From positions 62,001 through 126,000 of the forward strand of contig NZ_NGUQ01000013.1 in assembly GCF_002179965.1 (NCBI RefSeq): 64,000 nt of DNA, in the 5' to 3' direction. This document shows positions 35,721-44,288 of this stretch, in pieces (the stretch's first letter is position 1; the number at the start of each line of letters is the position of its first letter). The stretch is from Pandoraea sp. PE-S2T-3 (GTDB lineage: Bacteria; Pseudomonadota; Gammaproteobacteria; Burkholderiales; Burkholderiaceae). The notes beneath the pieces are model-generated. The model was not told the origin of the DNA. It was given only the letters and a program-made list of their open reading frames with translations, and did not search any database. A program made the position numbers and the translations under genes.

Positions 35721-35960
35721 TCAGGCGCCTTTCTGTTCGGCAATGAATGCCGCAAGCGTCTGCACCGATTGCAGATACACGTCGATCTCCGACGGCGGCA
35801 CCTTCACGCCGAATTCGCGCTCGACCGCCAGCACCACGTCCACGGCCGAGAGCGAATCGACCAGCCCCGAATCGATTAGCAGCGTGTCGGGTTCGACCTG
35901 CGTGAGCACGATGTTGCCGACGATGTCGGCGAGTTTGCTTTCGATGTCATTGATGTTCAT
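35721..35960 (-). CDS. Acyl/peptidyl carrier protein (DltC-like)
   Basis: 79 residues, a single four-helix carrier. The phosphopantetheine site is Ser 36 in DSGLVDSLSAVDVV. It lies between the MBOAT gene (27 bases upstream) and the ligase gene (30 bases downstream), the DltA/DltC/DltB arrangement. It needs a phosphopantetheinyl transferase encoded elsewhere. Together with the ligase it implies a carrier-bound thioester donor rather than acetyl-CoA for the polysaccharide acylation system. Confidence 0.93.
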   Translation of the reverse strand: MNINDIESKLADIVGNIVLTQVEPDTLLIDSGLVDSLSAVDVVLAVEREFGVKVPPSEIDVYLQSVQTLAAFIAEQKGA

Positions 35961-35987
35961 GAAACGACTCCCGCGAATGACGCGAAA

Positions 35988-37565
35988 TCAGAATTGAAAA
36001 TAAAGGAAACGCGTTTCCTTATGGAGATTCACCAGGCAAAGAAACAGCAGCGCGAGCGTGACCGACAGCCATGCCGGGTTGGGTTGCCAGCGCATGAAGC
36101 GGCGTGCCGCTTCCTGAACCTTGAACAAGGCGGGTGAATATCGCCCCAGAATCTGGTGCGCATTCGGTGTGAACCAGACAATGCCGAGCAGCACGACCAC
36201 ATAGGCCAGTTGCAAGTGGTGTCCGATGAGCAGACGCCATGCGTCGCCGAAGCTCGCACCGTCGAGATAGCTCAGCGACGGCCAGGCTTCGAAACCCCGC
36301 AGCCCGGTCATGCCGCTCAGCAGCGACAGGGCGTCATGGACGCCGTTTGCGCGGAAAAAAGCCTGTGCGACCAATACGGCGACGAACGTCAATCCCACCG
36401 ACGCGACGTGCGCCGGCCAGCGAGGGACATGTGACTTGGGCCGACGGCCGACGACGAAGATGCGCCAGCCGTGATTGACCGACAGATAGGCGGCATGCAG
36501 CAGACCGAACACCAGAAACTGAAAGCCGGCACCGTGCCACACCCCGGCCAGCCCCATCGTGAAAAGTGTCGGCACGACGATGGTGCTCGCAAAGCCCGCC
36601 GGTGTGCGCGCGCCTTCCGAGCCCACCGGCAGACCGCGCGCACTGCGGTATCGCGAGATGGCCATCGCCGCCGGGTAATACAGGTACGACGTCAGGTAGC
36701 GCGTGAGCGTGATGTGCCACCGCGCCCAGAAATCGATCACACTCGTCGCCTTGTACGGCGAATTGAAGTTCAGCGGAAACCGGATGCCGAACATCTTTGC
36801 CAGTCCCAGCGCCATGTCGGAGTAGCCGGAGAAGTCGAAGTACACCTGTAGCGCGTAACACAGGCTAGTGCCCCAAGCCGCCCAGAACTGCAAGTCGCCG
36901 GGCGACGCAAAACCCGCATCGGCATAGGGCGCAATCGCATCGGCCAGCAGCACTTTCTTGGCCAGACCAATCACGAACAGCATGCCGCCGATGGACAGAT
37001 TTTCGGCCTTGAAGCGGTAATTCTCCCGCTGCGCGAACTGCGGCATCATCTCCTTGTGATGCAGGATCGGCCCCGCGATCAGGTGCGGGAAGAACGTCAC
37101 GAACAGCACGTAGCTGAGCAGGCTGCGCTCTTTGACGAGCCCCGCACGGCAATCGAGCAGATAACCGATCTGCGTGAACGTGAAGAACGAAATTCCCAGC
37201 GGCAGCACCAGCGTATCGACGCTGGAATGCGTGAGGCCGAGATCGTGCAGAAAGCCGAACAGCGCCGCGAAGTACTTGTAGTGAAACAGCACAATCAGGT
37301 CGACACCCACGCCGACGGTGACAATGGCGTTCTGTACGCGCGCACGCCCCACATTGCGCAACACGCCCTGACTCACGACGTAGTTGAACGCAATCGAGAG
37401 GGCCAGCAGCGCCACAAACTGCGGGTTCCACCAGCCGTAGAACACGAACGACGTCAGGCAGAGCCAGAACGCTGCGAGACGCAGGTTGATGGCACCGCTG
37501 AGGTAGTGTCCCGCCAGCGCCACCGGCAGAAACAACAGCAGGAACAGGTAAGAGTTGAACAGCAT
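35988..37565 (-). CDS. MBOAT acyltransferase (AlgI/DltB-like)
   Basis: 525 residues, about 11-12 membrane segments. MBOAT hallmarks: VIDFWARWHITLTRYLTSYLYYP and the active-site histidine region GLAGVWHGAGFQFLVFGLLHAAYL. AlgI-type proteins pass acyl groups from a cytoplasmic donor through the inner membrane to periplasmic AlgJ/AlgX; DltB does the same from DltC. The C-terminal part has a TM helix and ends ...RFLYFQF. The ATG at 37565 has no visible Shine-Dalgarno sequence; a 60-bp decamer array starts 15 bases upstream of it. Confidence 0.93.
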   Translation of the reverse strand: MLFNSYLFLLLFLPVALAGHYLSGAINLRLAAFWLCLTSFVFYGWWNPQFVALLALSIAFNYVVSQGVLRNVGRARVQNAIVTVGVGVDLIVLFHYKYFAALFGFLHDLGLTHSSVDTLVLPLGISFFTFTQIGYLLDCRAGLVKERSLLSYVLFVTFFPHLIAGPILHHKEMMPQFAQRENYRFKAENLSIGGMLFVIGLAKKVLLADAIAPYADAGFASPGDLQFWAAWGTSLCYALQVYFDFSGYSDMALGLAKMFGIRFPLNFNSPYKATSVIDFWARWHITLTRYLTSYLYYPAAMAISRYRSARGLPVGSEGARTPAGFASTIVVPTLFTMGLAGVWHGAGFQFLVFGLLHAAYLSVNHGWRIFVVGRRPKSHVPRWPAHVASVGLTFVAVLVAQAFFRANGVHDALSLLSGMTGLRGFEAWPSLSYLDGASFGDAWRLLIGHHLQLAYVVVLLGIVWFTPNAHQILGRYSPALFKVQEAARRFMRWQPNPAWLSVTLALLFLCLVNLHKETRFLYFQF

Positions 37566-37580
37566 CGGATATCGCGCTTG

Positions 37581-37640
37581 GTATCGTTTGGAATCGTTTG
37601 GAATCGTTTGGAATCGTTTGGTATTGTTTCGTGTCGTATC
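37581..37640. repeat. Decamer tandem repeat (GAATCGTTTG-type) upstream of the algI-like gene
   Basis: Six 10-bp units in perfect register: GTATCGTTTG, three identical GAATCGTTTG, then the diverged GTATTGTTTC and GTGTCGTATC. They fill most of the 90-bp gap between algJ-like (ending 37656) and algI-like (starting 37565), inside an otherwise closely packed operon. Unit length 10 is not a multiple of 3 and equals one DNA turn. Copy-number change would alter the spacing between the two genes. Confidence 0.9.
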
Positions 37641-37655
37641 GTCAGACGTTGCCCG

Positions 37656-38780
37656 TCAGGGCAAACGGGCCAGCACGGATTTCTCGTCGTCGCTGAGCGG
37701 CAGCGACAACGCGTTCTCCGAGAACTCCCAGATCACCAGCTTCAAGCTCTTGGGCCACTGCGCGCGCTGCTTGAGCGCCACGGTCAGTGCCCCGGCAAAA
37801 TCACCGCCGTCCATACTCATATTCCAGACCTCGCGCCCCAGATCGACGCCCAGCCATTCGGCGAAATTGCTTCGTCGCCCATGCGAACTGCCGGCGAGCA
37901 TCACTTCGACCGGTGGTGTTTCATCAAGCAGGCCGCCGCTGCGCAACGGCGCAATGTGCTGCGCCGATGCCTGATCGGGACGCGGCCGCCAGCCGTCGTG
38001 TGCATGTTCAAGACCTGAGAGCGACAGCAGATCGCCCACGCGCGGTTGGGCGGGCGCGGGGGTACCGACATCGAACGCTTGTGCGCCTTTGCCCGGCAGC
38101 AATGCCAGACCGGCTTGCGCGACGGTGGCCGCAGCAGCCTTCGCGCCCTCGGCATTCATGTGGACGTCGGTGCGGAAGAACATCGGCCGGTCGTGCTCGG
38201 CGAGCGTCGGACGCAGATCGACGAACGGCACGCCATTGCGCTGCAAGGCCGCCTTCATAATATCCATGCGAGCGAGCATCGCCGCCGACACGGGCTGACC
38301 GCACAAATGCGACGACTCGATGCGCGCCTTGTCGGGCACCGCCACCACCAGCACGTTGATGCCTTGCTCGCGCACCTGGCCGAGCCAGTAATGCATGAGA
38401 CGCAAACGATCCTCGAACACGGCATCCTTCGTGCCGGGCTTCGGTCGCATGCCGTCGCGATAGAACATCCATTGCGGGCACCCCATCGCGACCTGCTCGC
38501 CCACGTCACCAAGCATCCGGTAGCGCACGGCCGCATTCCACGTTTCAACCGTCTCCTGCGCCGGCAAACGCAACGATTTGTTGAGCGCATGGCCCGCCGT
38601 CCCGTCGAGCCACGCGGACCCATTCAGTTGATCGCGATCGAGTTGCGCGTGTGCGAGCGTCCACGCGCCCCACGCGAGACCTGCGGCAAGCAATGCGGCC
38701 ATGACGAGCGCGTTCAGACGGTGCGATGGCACTGACGATGGTGACGCCGATGCCGACAAGGGGGGCTTGATGTCTGGCAC
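37656..38780 (-). CDS. AlgJ-like SGNH-type acyltransferase, membrane-anchored
   Basis: 374 residues. N-terminal anchor helix at about 24-44 (LNALVMAALLAAGLAWGAWTL), then an AlgJ/AlgX N-domain. Candidate catalytic triad: Asp and His in FFRTDVHMNAEG and Ser in MLAGSSHGRRSNF. These proteins hand acyl groups to polymer hydroxyls in the periplasm. GTG start at 38780, 4 bases after the stop of the algX-like gene. No C-terminal carbohydrate-binding module. Confidence 0.85.
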   Translation of the reverse strand: MPDIKPPLSASASPSSVPSHRLNALVMAALLAAGLAWGAWTLAHAQLDRDQLNGSAWLDGTAGHALNKSLRLPAQETVETWNAAVRYRMLGDVGEQVAMGCPQWMFYRDGMRPKPGTKDAVFEDRLRLMHYWLGQVREQGINVLVVAVPDKARIESSHLCGQPVSAAMLARMDIMKAALQRNGVPFVDLRPTLAEHDRPMFFRTDVHMNAEGAKAAAATVAQAGLALLPGKGAQAFDVGTPAPAQPRVGDLLSLSGLEHAHDGWRPRPDQASAQHIAPLRSGGLLDETPPVEVMLAGSSHGRRSNFAEWLGVDLGREVWNMSMDGGDFAGALTVALKQRAQWPKSLKLVIWEFSENALSLPLSDDEKSVLARLP

Positions 38781-38784
38781 GTGC

Positions 38785-39807
38785 TCAGTTCCCCAATGCG
38801 GCCTTCAGACGCTTGCGCCAGACATCAGGTGTCATGATCGAGGCGTTGTCCCACAGACCGGCGGCATCCGGACCCTGCGAATACGCGGGTTCGAAAATCT
38901 GCCAGACGAGCACTTGCGGCTTGGTTTGCTTGAAGGCCGGCGACTCGACGTATTCGAGCAGCATTACCCATTGCCCGACGTTCCCGGGTTTCCAGTTCAC
39001 CGAGACGGGACGATCGAGCAAGTTCGAGAGCTTCTGCGGAAAGCCGAAGTACGGCTGCATCATGCTGTGGCCAGTGATGTGCACCGGCGCCGGCGCATCG
39101 TCGAGCAGATTCTGGCCGTCGGACGGGCGACGTACCGTAAACACCTCGCGCCCGATCTTCTTGCGATCTTCCGGCGTCAAAAACAGTTCGGCCAGATCGC
39201 CATAGCGACGGTCGTTGACCATGCCGCCCAGCGGCATGCCCGTGCCCGGCTTGCCCGACAGTTCCGGCACGTCCTTGCTGATCATTTCCGCCGTCGCCTG
39301 CGCCGTCGCATCGGCAGCGACCTGCGTCCAGTGCTGATCGGTGCGGTAGTAGACATCCTGACCGCCGTCCTTGATGCGGCGCAGAATCACCTCGTCGTCG
39401 AACGTCGAAATGCCTGCGGCCTTCAGCTTGCCCAGAATCGTCGTATAGCGCGCCTTGACCTCGGGGCTCATGACTTTGCCGTCGGGCAGCTTGTCCTGAT
39501 AGAACAGCGATTTGTCCGGCAGCAACAATACTTCGAGCTTGATGTTGTGTGCCGCGAGCGCGTCGCGCGCCTCGATCACCAGCGCCGTGTTCGCGTCGAT
39601 ACCGCGCGTGTCGACTTGCGTGAGGCTGCCCCAGCCGGGAAACAGCCAGTTGTCCTTGCCGCGCAAGATGAGCGTAGACGCGTCTTGCGCCTGTGCAGCC
39701 CCCAAGGCAAACGTCAGCACACAGAGGCTCAGGCGACGTACGACGCCCGCGGAGAAATATCGCAATGGGCGTCGCGAAGCGCGAGGTTCGGAAGCGTACG
39801 GCGTCAT
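38785..39807 (-). CDS. AlgX/AlgJ-like periplasmic acyltransferase, signal-peptide form
   Basis: 340 residues. Signal peptide to about residue 40 (LCVLTFALGAAQA) and a start typical of AlgX (LILRGKDNWLFPGWGSLTQ). Catalytic candidates: YYRTDQHWTQVAADA (DxHW) and Ser in ITGHSMMQPYFGF. As a soluble periplasmic paralogue of the next gene it may perform the final transfer to the polymer. GAGGAG 7 bases before the ATG at 39807 fixes the start; the longer in-frame reading overlaps nfrA and is rejected. Confidence 0.86.
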   Translation of the reverse strand: MTPYASEPRASRRPLRYFSAGVVRRLSLCVLTFALGAAQAQDASTLILRGKDNWLFPGWGSLTQVDTRGIDANTALVIEARDALAAHNIKLEVLLLPDKSLFYQDKLPDGKVMSPEVKARYTTILGKLKAAGISTFDDEVILRRIKDGGQDVYYRTDQHWTQVAADATAQATAEMISKDVPELSGKPGTGMPLGGMVNDRRYGDLAELFLTPEDRKKIGREVFTVRRPSDGQNLLDDAPAPVHITGHSMMQPYFGFPQKLSNLLDRPVSVNWKPGNVGQWVMLLEYVESPAFKQTKPQVLVWQIFEPAYSQGPDAAGLWDNASIMTPDVWRKRLKAALGN

Positions 39808-39845
39808 GTTGCAACTCCTCGATATCGATTGAAATCTGTCCCGCA

Positions 39846-42575
39846 TCAGTACGACAGCGTGAAGGTCATGAACAGGCCCTTCGCCCGATCCGCCTGCCCG
39901 CCGCCGATGTTGAAGCGATACTGCGTAGCGAAGTCGACGTACGACCTCGCCGTGTTGTAGTGGTCCGAGCGGAAGTAGTACCGGACGTTGAAACCGACGC
40001 CCGCCCCCAGCGACCACGAACTGCTGTTGCCGAGCAGTTCATAGTCGTCTACGCCATTGATCGGCAGCCCCTCGACCCGGTCGGCGTTCTTCAGCCAATC
40101 GCCCCCGAGCACGACGTACGGATACAGCACGAGATGCTCGTCGATCTGGTCCATCCGGAAGCTTTGCCCTGCACGCACTTCGAACGCAGCGAAGTACTGA
40201 CGCCGCTTGACCTTGCCGGACGTGCGCGCATCGGTAGCGCCGGTATCGTTGTTCGTGAGCCAGAGGTCGGAGGGCAGGTCTTGCCACGAGTAACCGGCCT
40301 GCACATAGCTCTCCAGCGTGAACCAGCTCGGCCGGTCCATGCGCAGCTCACTGCCGATGTAGTGGCCGTACGTGGCGTACGCCTGCCAGCCGCCGTTGCC
40401 TGCATTCGAGTGGTAGTTCGCGGTCTGGTTACGCTGATTGAGCGCGCACTGAAGATCCTGTCGCAGCGGCTGGAAGGTGCCCGAGCGCGTCGCCGATCCG
40501 AGCAGGAACTGGCGCTCCAGACCGAACGTCAGACCGAGATCGGTGGACGGCGTGAAGCGCATGCCGAGAATGCCCACGGTCGTCGGAAAACCCGAACTGC
40601 CCCGGTTCGACGTCGGGTCGATGTTGATGGGTGCCTGACTGCAAGGATCAAGGCCCGTCTGCGCGATCGTATTGCCGCCTGCGTCGTACAGCGTGTTCGA
40701 CAACTGGCCATAAACTTCGAAGGCGTGATTGTTCGCGTTCAACCAGCCACGCGGGCGCCAGAACACTTCTGCCGTACTGAACACGGCATTGCCCGGCACC
40801 GAGATCGCCGCACCGCCCAAACTGCCCCCGGCCGGGCGCGCACCGCGATACCCCACGGAGACCGTCGCGCCCCACTGGCGCGACACATCGGCGATGGCGC
40901 TGCGCGTGTCCAGCAGTTGCTCGGGTGTGAGCGATAACCGTTTGGCGTCGTAATCGTCGATGGCCTGACGGAAGGTGGTCTCGGCTTCGGCCTTTTGACC
41001 GGCGGCCGACAGCGCGTAACCCTCGGCGAGCACCACATCCGGCGAGGCTTTGCCGGTCGCTCGCGCCGCCCGAAAATCGTCGACGGCCAGTGCCGGTTCG
41101 TTGATGCGCTGGCGAAGGTAGCCGCGCTGAATCAGCAAATCCGGGTCGCCCGGCTTCTCCGCCAGCGCCTTCTCAATGCGCTCACCCGCTTCCTTCGTCT
41201 GCGCCGAGTCACCGGCAGCGAGCGTTGTCGTCAGCAGGCTTTGGTAGATCGGACTCTTCGGATCAAGCTCGACCGCACGGCGTGCTTGCTTGATCGCTTC
41301 CTGATAGTCCTCGCGGTCGTACGCGGCATAGGCTTGCGCCGACGGCCCGCCGTAGCCGACCGTGTCGTAGGGCAGCAACTCGTAGACCGTGCCGTAGGGG
41401 GTTTCGCGCGGGTCTTGAATCGGTGCCGGGAAATTGATCTGCGTGAGTGCCTTGGGCGCACGCGCACCGGAACGCGCGAGCTTCAGACGCTTCTTGACGG
41501 CGTCGTCCTTCGCGTCAAGCGGCGCCACCAGCGCAATGGCACGCGCATGATCGCCCGCCGCAAGGGCAGCATCGGCGGCGATAAGCCGAACGTTGCGCAC
41601 CTGCCCATCGTCGAGCCAGTCCTGTTTGATGGCCTCGTCGAAGTCGGCGTCAGCCAGTGTTTTCTTGCCCTGAAGCTGTCGCAGATAGCCGCGCATCTCG
41701 AGTGCGACCGTGTTCTCGTCGTTCTGAGTGAGCGCATTGCTGGCGGCGTCTTCCGCCTCGGGCAACTGATTGTCGAGCATGAACGCGGAAATCAGCAGCA
41801 GGCGATAGCTGTCGTCCTCGGGGGCCAGACGCACGGCCTCCTGCGCAAGCGGAATGGCGTCCTTCGGCTTGTTGTCGATGATGGCCTGATAGCCGGCGCT
41901 CGCCGGGTCCACGGCCATGCGCGCCCGCAGCACCTGAATACGCGCTTTCAGATCCGACGTATTCGGTGCGCCCAGCGACATCGCAGTTTCGGCGGCACTC
42001 ACGCCAGCGTCGAACTTCTCCTGTGACTCCAGTCCGGCGATCCAGAGCAATGCCCATTCGCCGCGCGACGGATCGATACGAAACGCTTGTTCCGCATGGG
42101 TCGACGCCTCCACGTATTGCTGCGCGTTGTATTCCGAGTACGCCTGTGTCGCAATCGGAAAAGCGCGTCGATAAGCCTCCGTCGGTGGTGGCCCGCCCGC
42201 CTGTGCGCCGCTCAGATTCGTATTCGCGTCGCGCAAAGCGGGCGTATCGAAGCCGTACTTGAGCGCGCTGTCGACGGCCTTGTGGGCGTCGTCGATCTTG
42301 CCTGCGCGTTGCAGCGAATAGATGAGCAGCATGCGAAGACGCAACACATCGGGGCGCAGGCGAACCGCGGCTGCGGCCGCCGTCGCCGCCTGCTCGAAGC
42401 GTCCCGCCTGATAGTGCTTGTAGGCCTGATCGGCCAACTTCCAGGCCTGCCCGGACAGCGGCGCTTCGCCAGACGGTTTGACGGCGTGTGCCGTCGCCTG
42501 CGCCATGGCGGCCGAGGCCGGCCAGCAGCAGGCCATGGCCGTGACGAGAAGAAGCGTTCGGAAAGGCGGCATCAT
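39846..42575 (-). CDS. nfrA: NfrA-like outer-membrane TPR/porin protein
   Basis: 909 residues. Signal peptide (to about residue 25), a long TPR superhelix (about 40-560) and a C-terminal beta-barrel ending in the aromatic TFTLSY. The middle PYGTVYELLPYDTVGYGG and the barrel part beginning VSRQWGATVSVGYRGARP match the NfrA (phage N4 adsorption protein A) type. NfrA exports the NfrB-made glycan; BcsC and PgaA have a comparable plan. The ATG shares ATGA with the nfrB stop, so the two are translationally coupled. Symbol used on the strength of pairing with nfrB. Confidence 0.87.
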   Translation of the reverse strand: MMPPFRTLLLVTAMACCWPASAAMAQATAHAVKPSGEAPLSGQAWKLADQAYKHYQAGRFEQAATAAAAAVRLRPDVLRLRMLLIYSLQRAGKIDDAHKAVDSALKYGFDTPALRDANTNLSGAQAGGPPPTEAYRRAFPIATQAYSEYNAQQYVEASTHAEQAFRIDPSRGEWALLWIAGLESQEKFDAGVSAAETAMSLGAPNTSDLKARIQVLRARMAVDPASAGYQAIIDNKPKDAIPLAQEAVRLAPEDDSYRLLLISAFMLDNQLPEAEDAASNALTQNDENTVALEMRGYLRQLQGKKTLADADFDEAIKQDWLDDGQVRNVRLIAADAALAAGDHARAIALVAPLDAKDDAVKKRLKLARSGARAPKALTQINFPAPIQDPRETPYGTVYELLPYDTVGYGGPSAQAYAAYDREDYQEAIKQARRAVELDPKSPIYQSLLTTTLAAGDSAQTKEAGERIEKALAEKPGDPDLLIQRGYLRQRINEPALAVDDFRAARATGKASPDVVLAEGYALSAAGQKAEAETTFRQAIDDYDAKRLSLTPEQLLDTRSAIADVSRQWGATVSVGYRGARPAGGSLGGAAISVPGNAVFSTAEVFWRPRGWLNANNHAFEVYGQLSNTLYDAGGNTIAQTGLDPCSQAPINIDPTSNRGSSGFPTTVGILGMRFTPSTDLGLTFGLERQFLLGSATRSGTFQPLRQDLQCALNQRNQTANYHSNAGNGGWQAYATYGHYIGSELRMDRPSWFTLESYVQAGYSWQDLPSDLWLTNNDTGATDARTSGKVKRRQYFAAFEVRAGQSFRMDQIDEHLVLYPYVVLGGDWLKNADRVEGLPINGVDDYELLGNSSSWSLGAGVGFNVRYYFRSDHYNTARSYVDFATQYRFNIGGGQADRAKGLFMTFTLSY

Positions 42576-44269
42576 GTCGCAGCGGGGGAAATGTCGTTAG
42601 GCGGCAGCGACGGCGCGATCACGCCCTGCTGGAACGAGATGGCTTCATGCAACGTGGCTTCGTCGAGCCAGCCCAGTTGCATGAGAATTTCGCCGAGCGG
42701 ACGTTTCTCGCGCGCCTGTGTCTCCAGTGCGAATGCCAGCTTAGTTTCGTCGATGGCCTGCCACGACAGCAGCAACTCACCGAGACGCTGACGCTGCTGG
42801 GTGAGCTGATCGGTCGACGGGAAGTCGTGCATCGTCTTGTCCCACACGAGACGCTTGCCCGTGATGAGATGCACGATGAACAATCGCCACGCCCGTGCAG
42901 CCGCCATCGCGTTGATGAAGTTGCCGATCACCATGCGAGGTGCGGCCAAGAGCGCGTGTTCCCAGCCGTACATGTGATACACGAAGAAGCTGCGCTGACA
43001 CACACGCAACGCGAGCGCCACGGCGTTCACGCTCATGAGCGTCATGACCCAGCCGCCGGGCGGAAAGATCGACGGGTAGTAGATCGTCCACCAACCCATG
43101 CGGTCTGCCAGCAGGAACAGCGCGAAGTTGATCAGCAACACGTAGGCCATGATGGCGATGAACGATGTCGCCAACCCCTTGCGGTCACGGAACAGCAGAT
43201 ATTTCGTCGCGAGCGAACCTGCCCAGCCGACCTGCACCCAGCCTTGCAGCCCAATGCCCAGTGTCCAGCGTGCCTTCTGCCGGTACGCGGTTCTGAACGT
43301 GTTGGGGAAATACTCACGAATGCCGAGCGGCATGCGGATCGTCGAGATCTTCTCCTTGCCAAAGCCGAACATCCGCCGCCGCTTGATCACATACTCGACC
43401 GGGAACTTGCCGAAAATCTGCTTCATGCCGCGTCGCGCCAGACGGGCGCCGATGTCGTAATCCTCGGTCAGCGTGTCAGTGTTGAACGGCTGGTTGTCGG
43501 TCTCGGCAGCGAGCTCTTCAAGGGCGCGGCGCGAAAAGCAGGTCCCCACGCCCGCCGACGGCACCATCTTCGACAGGCTCTCGCGCACCACCAGATCCTT
43601 GGTGTGCCATTCGGCGAACTCGTCCATGTACGTGCCCGCGACAAGTTCGTACCATTCACGCTCCAGCGACGTCACAGGCAACTGAATGAAGTCGATGCGC
43701 GGCAACAGATAGTTGTAATACTTGAGCTCCAGCGGGTGGAGCACGTCTTCGCTGTCGTGGAGAATCACGCCCGCGAACGGCTCCGGCTGCTGCTGGTTCT
43801 GCTTGAAGATCGCCTGAACGATCCAGTTCAGGCAGTCCGCCTTGCAGGTCGGTCCGTCGTGCGGCACTTCCACGCGCACCAGTTGCCGATAGCGGCGGCG
43901 CATGCGCTCGACTTCCGTTTTGGTCCGCTCGTCGTTCTGATAAGTACCGACGAAAATCATGTAGTTCTTGTACTCAAGCGTGCCCACCATGCTCTCAAGC
44001 ATGGCGGCGATCACGTCGAATTCGAGCCACGCGGGCACCATGATCGCGAGCGGCTGCTCTCGCACGTCGCGCAACTGCGCCGCCTGCAACGGCGTGTAGC
44101 GTCGCTTGATGAACAGTGAGCGGTAGACCTGGCGCACCCAGTACCAGGCATCGACGAACAGATCGTCGATGCTCGATAGCAGGATGAGAACACCGACCAC
44201 CGCGCTGGCAATTTCCAGCGCGTGATAGTAGTCGGCGACCAGATACGGCCAATAGAGCGAGGAGATCAC
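42572..44269 (-). CDS. nfrB: NfrB-like processive glycosyltransferase with C-terminal MshEN (c-di-GMP) domain
   Basis: 565 residues from a GTG. Membrane helix at about 14-33, GT2 domain with HDSED at 171-175, TEDYD at 268-272 and QKARW at 331-335, then three or four helices (about 365-470). The C-terminal 493-545 (RLGELLLSWQAIDETKLAFALETQ ... PLGEILMQLGWL) is a MshEN/T2SS-E N-terminal domain with the RLGxxLL...LxxAL..Q....LG..L pattern that binds c-di-GMP in other proteins. In E. coli NfrB makes a ManNAc-containing glycan using WecB product. It should polymerise and extrude the polymer when c-di-GMP is high (inference from family). Confidence 0.92.
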   Translation of the reverse strand: MISSLYWPYLVADYYHALEIASAVVGVLILLSSIDDLFVDAWYWVRQVYRSLFIKRRYTPLQAAQLRDVREQPLAIMVPAWLEFDVIAAMLESMVGTLEYKNYMIFVGTYQNDERTKTEVERMRRRYRQLVRVEVPHDGPTCKADCLNWIVQAIFKQNQQQPEPFAGVILHDSEDVLHPLELKYYNYLLPRIDFIQLPVTSLEREWYELVAGTYMDEFAEWHTKDLVVRESLSKMVPSAGVGTCFSRRALEELAAETDNQPFNTDTLTEDYDIGARLARRGMKQIFGKFPVEYVIKRRRMFGFGKEKISTIRMPLGIREYFPNTFRTAYRQKARWTLGIGLQGWVQVGWAGSLATKYLLFRDRKGLATSFIAIMAYVLLINFALFLLADRMGWWTIYYPSIFPPGGWVMTLMSVNAVALALRVCQRSFFVYHMYGWEHALLAAPRMVIGNFINAMAAARAWRLFIVHLITGKRLVWDKTMHDFPSTDQLTQQRQRLGELLLSWQAIDETKLAFALETQAREKRPLGEILMQLGWLDEATLHEAISFQQGVIAPSLPPNDISPAAT

Positions 44270-44288
44270 GGCGGCGCGTCTCTACCGG

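Noticed and set aside
33532-37565. Interpretation as a dlt operon for teichoic acid D-alanylation
   Set aside because: No teichoic acid genes and a Gram-negative context; the MBOAT is accompanied by AlgJ/X/F-type proteins and a polysaccharide synthase.
37581-37640. CRISPR-like array
   Set aside because: Units are 10 bp and contiguous without spacers; no cas genes.
42647-44119. 490-codon plus-strand open frame
   Set aside because: Antisense of nfrB.
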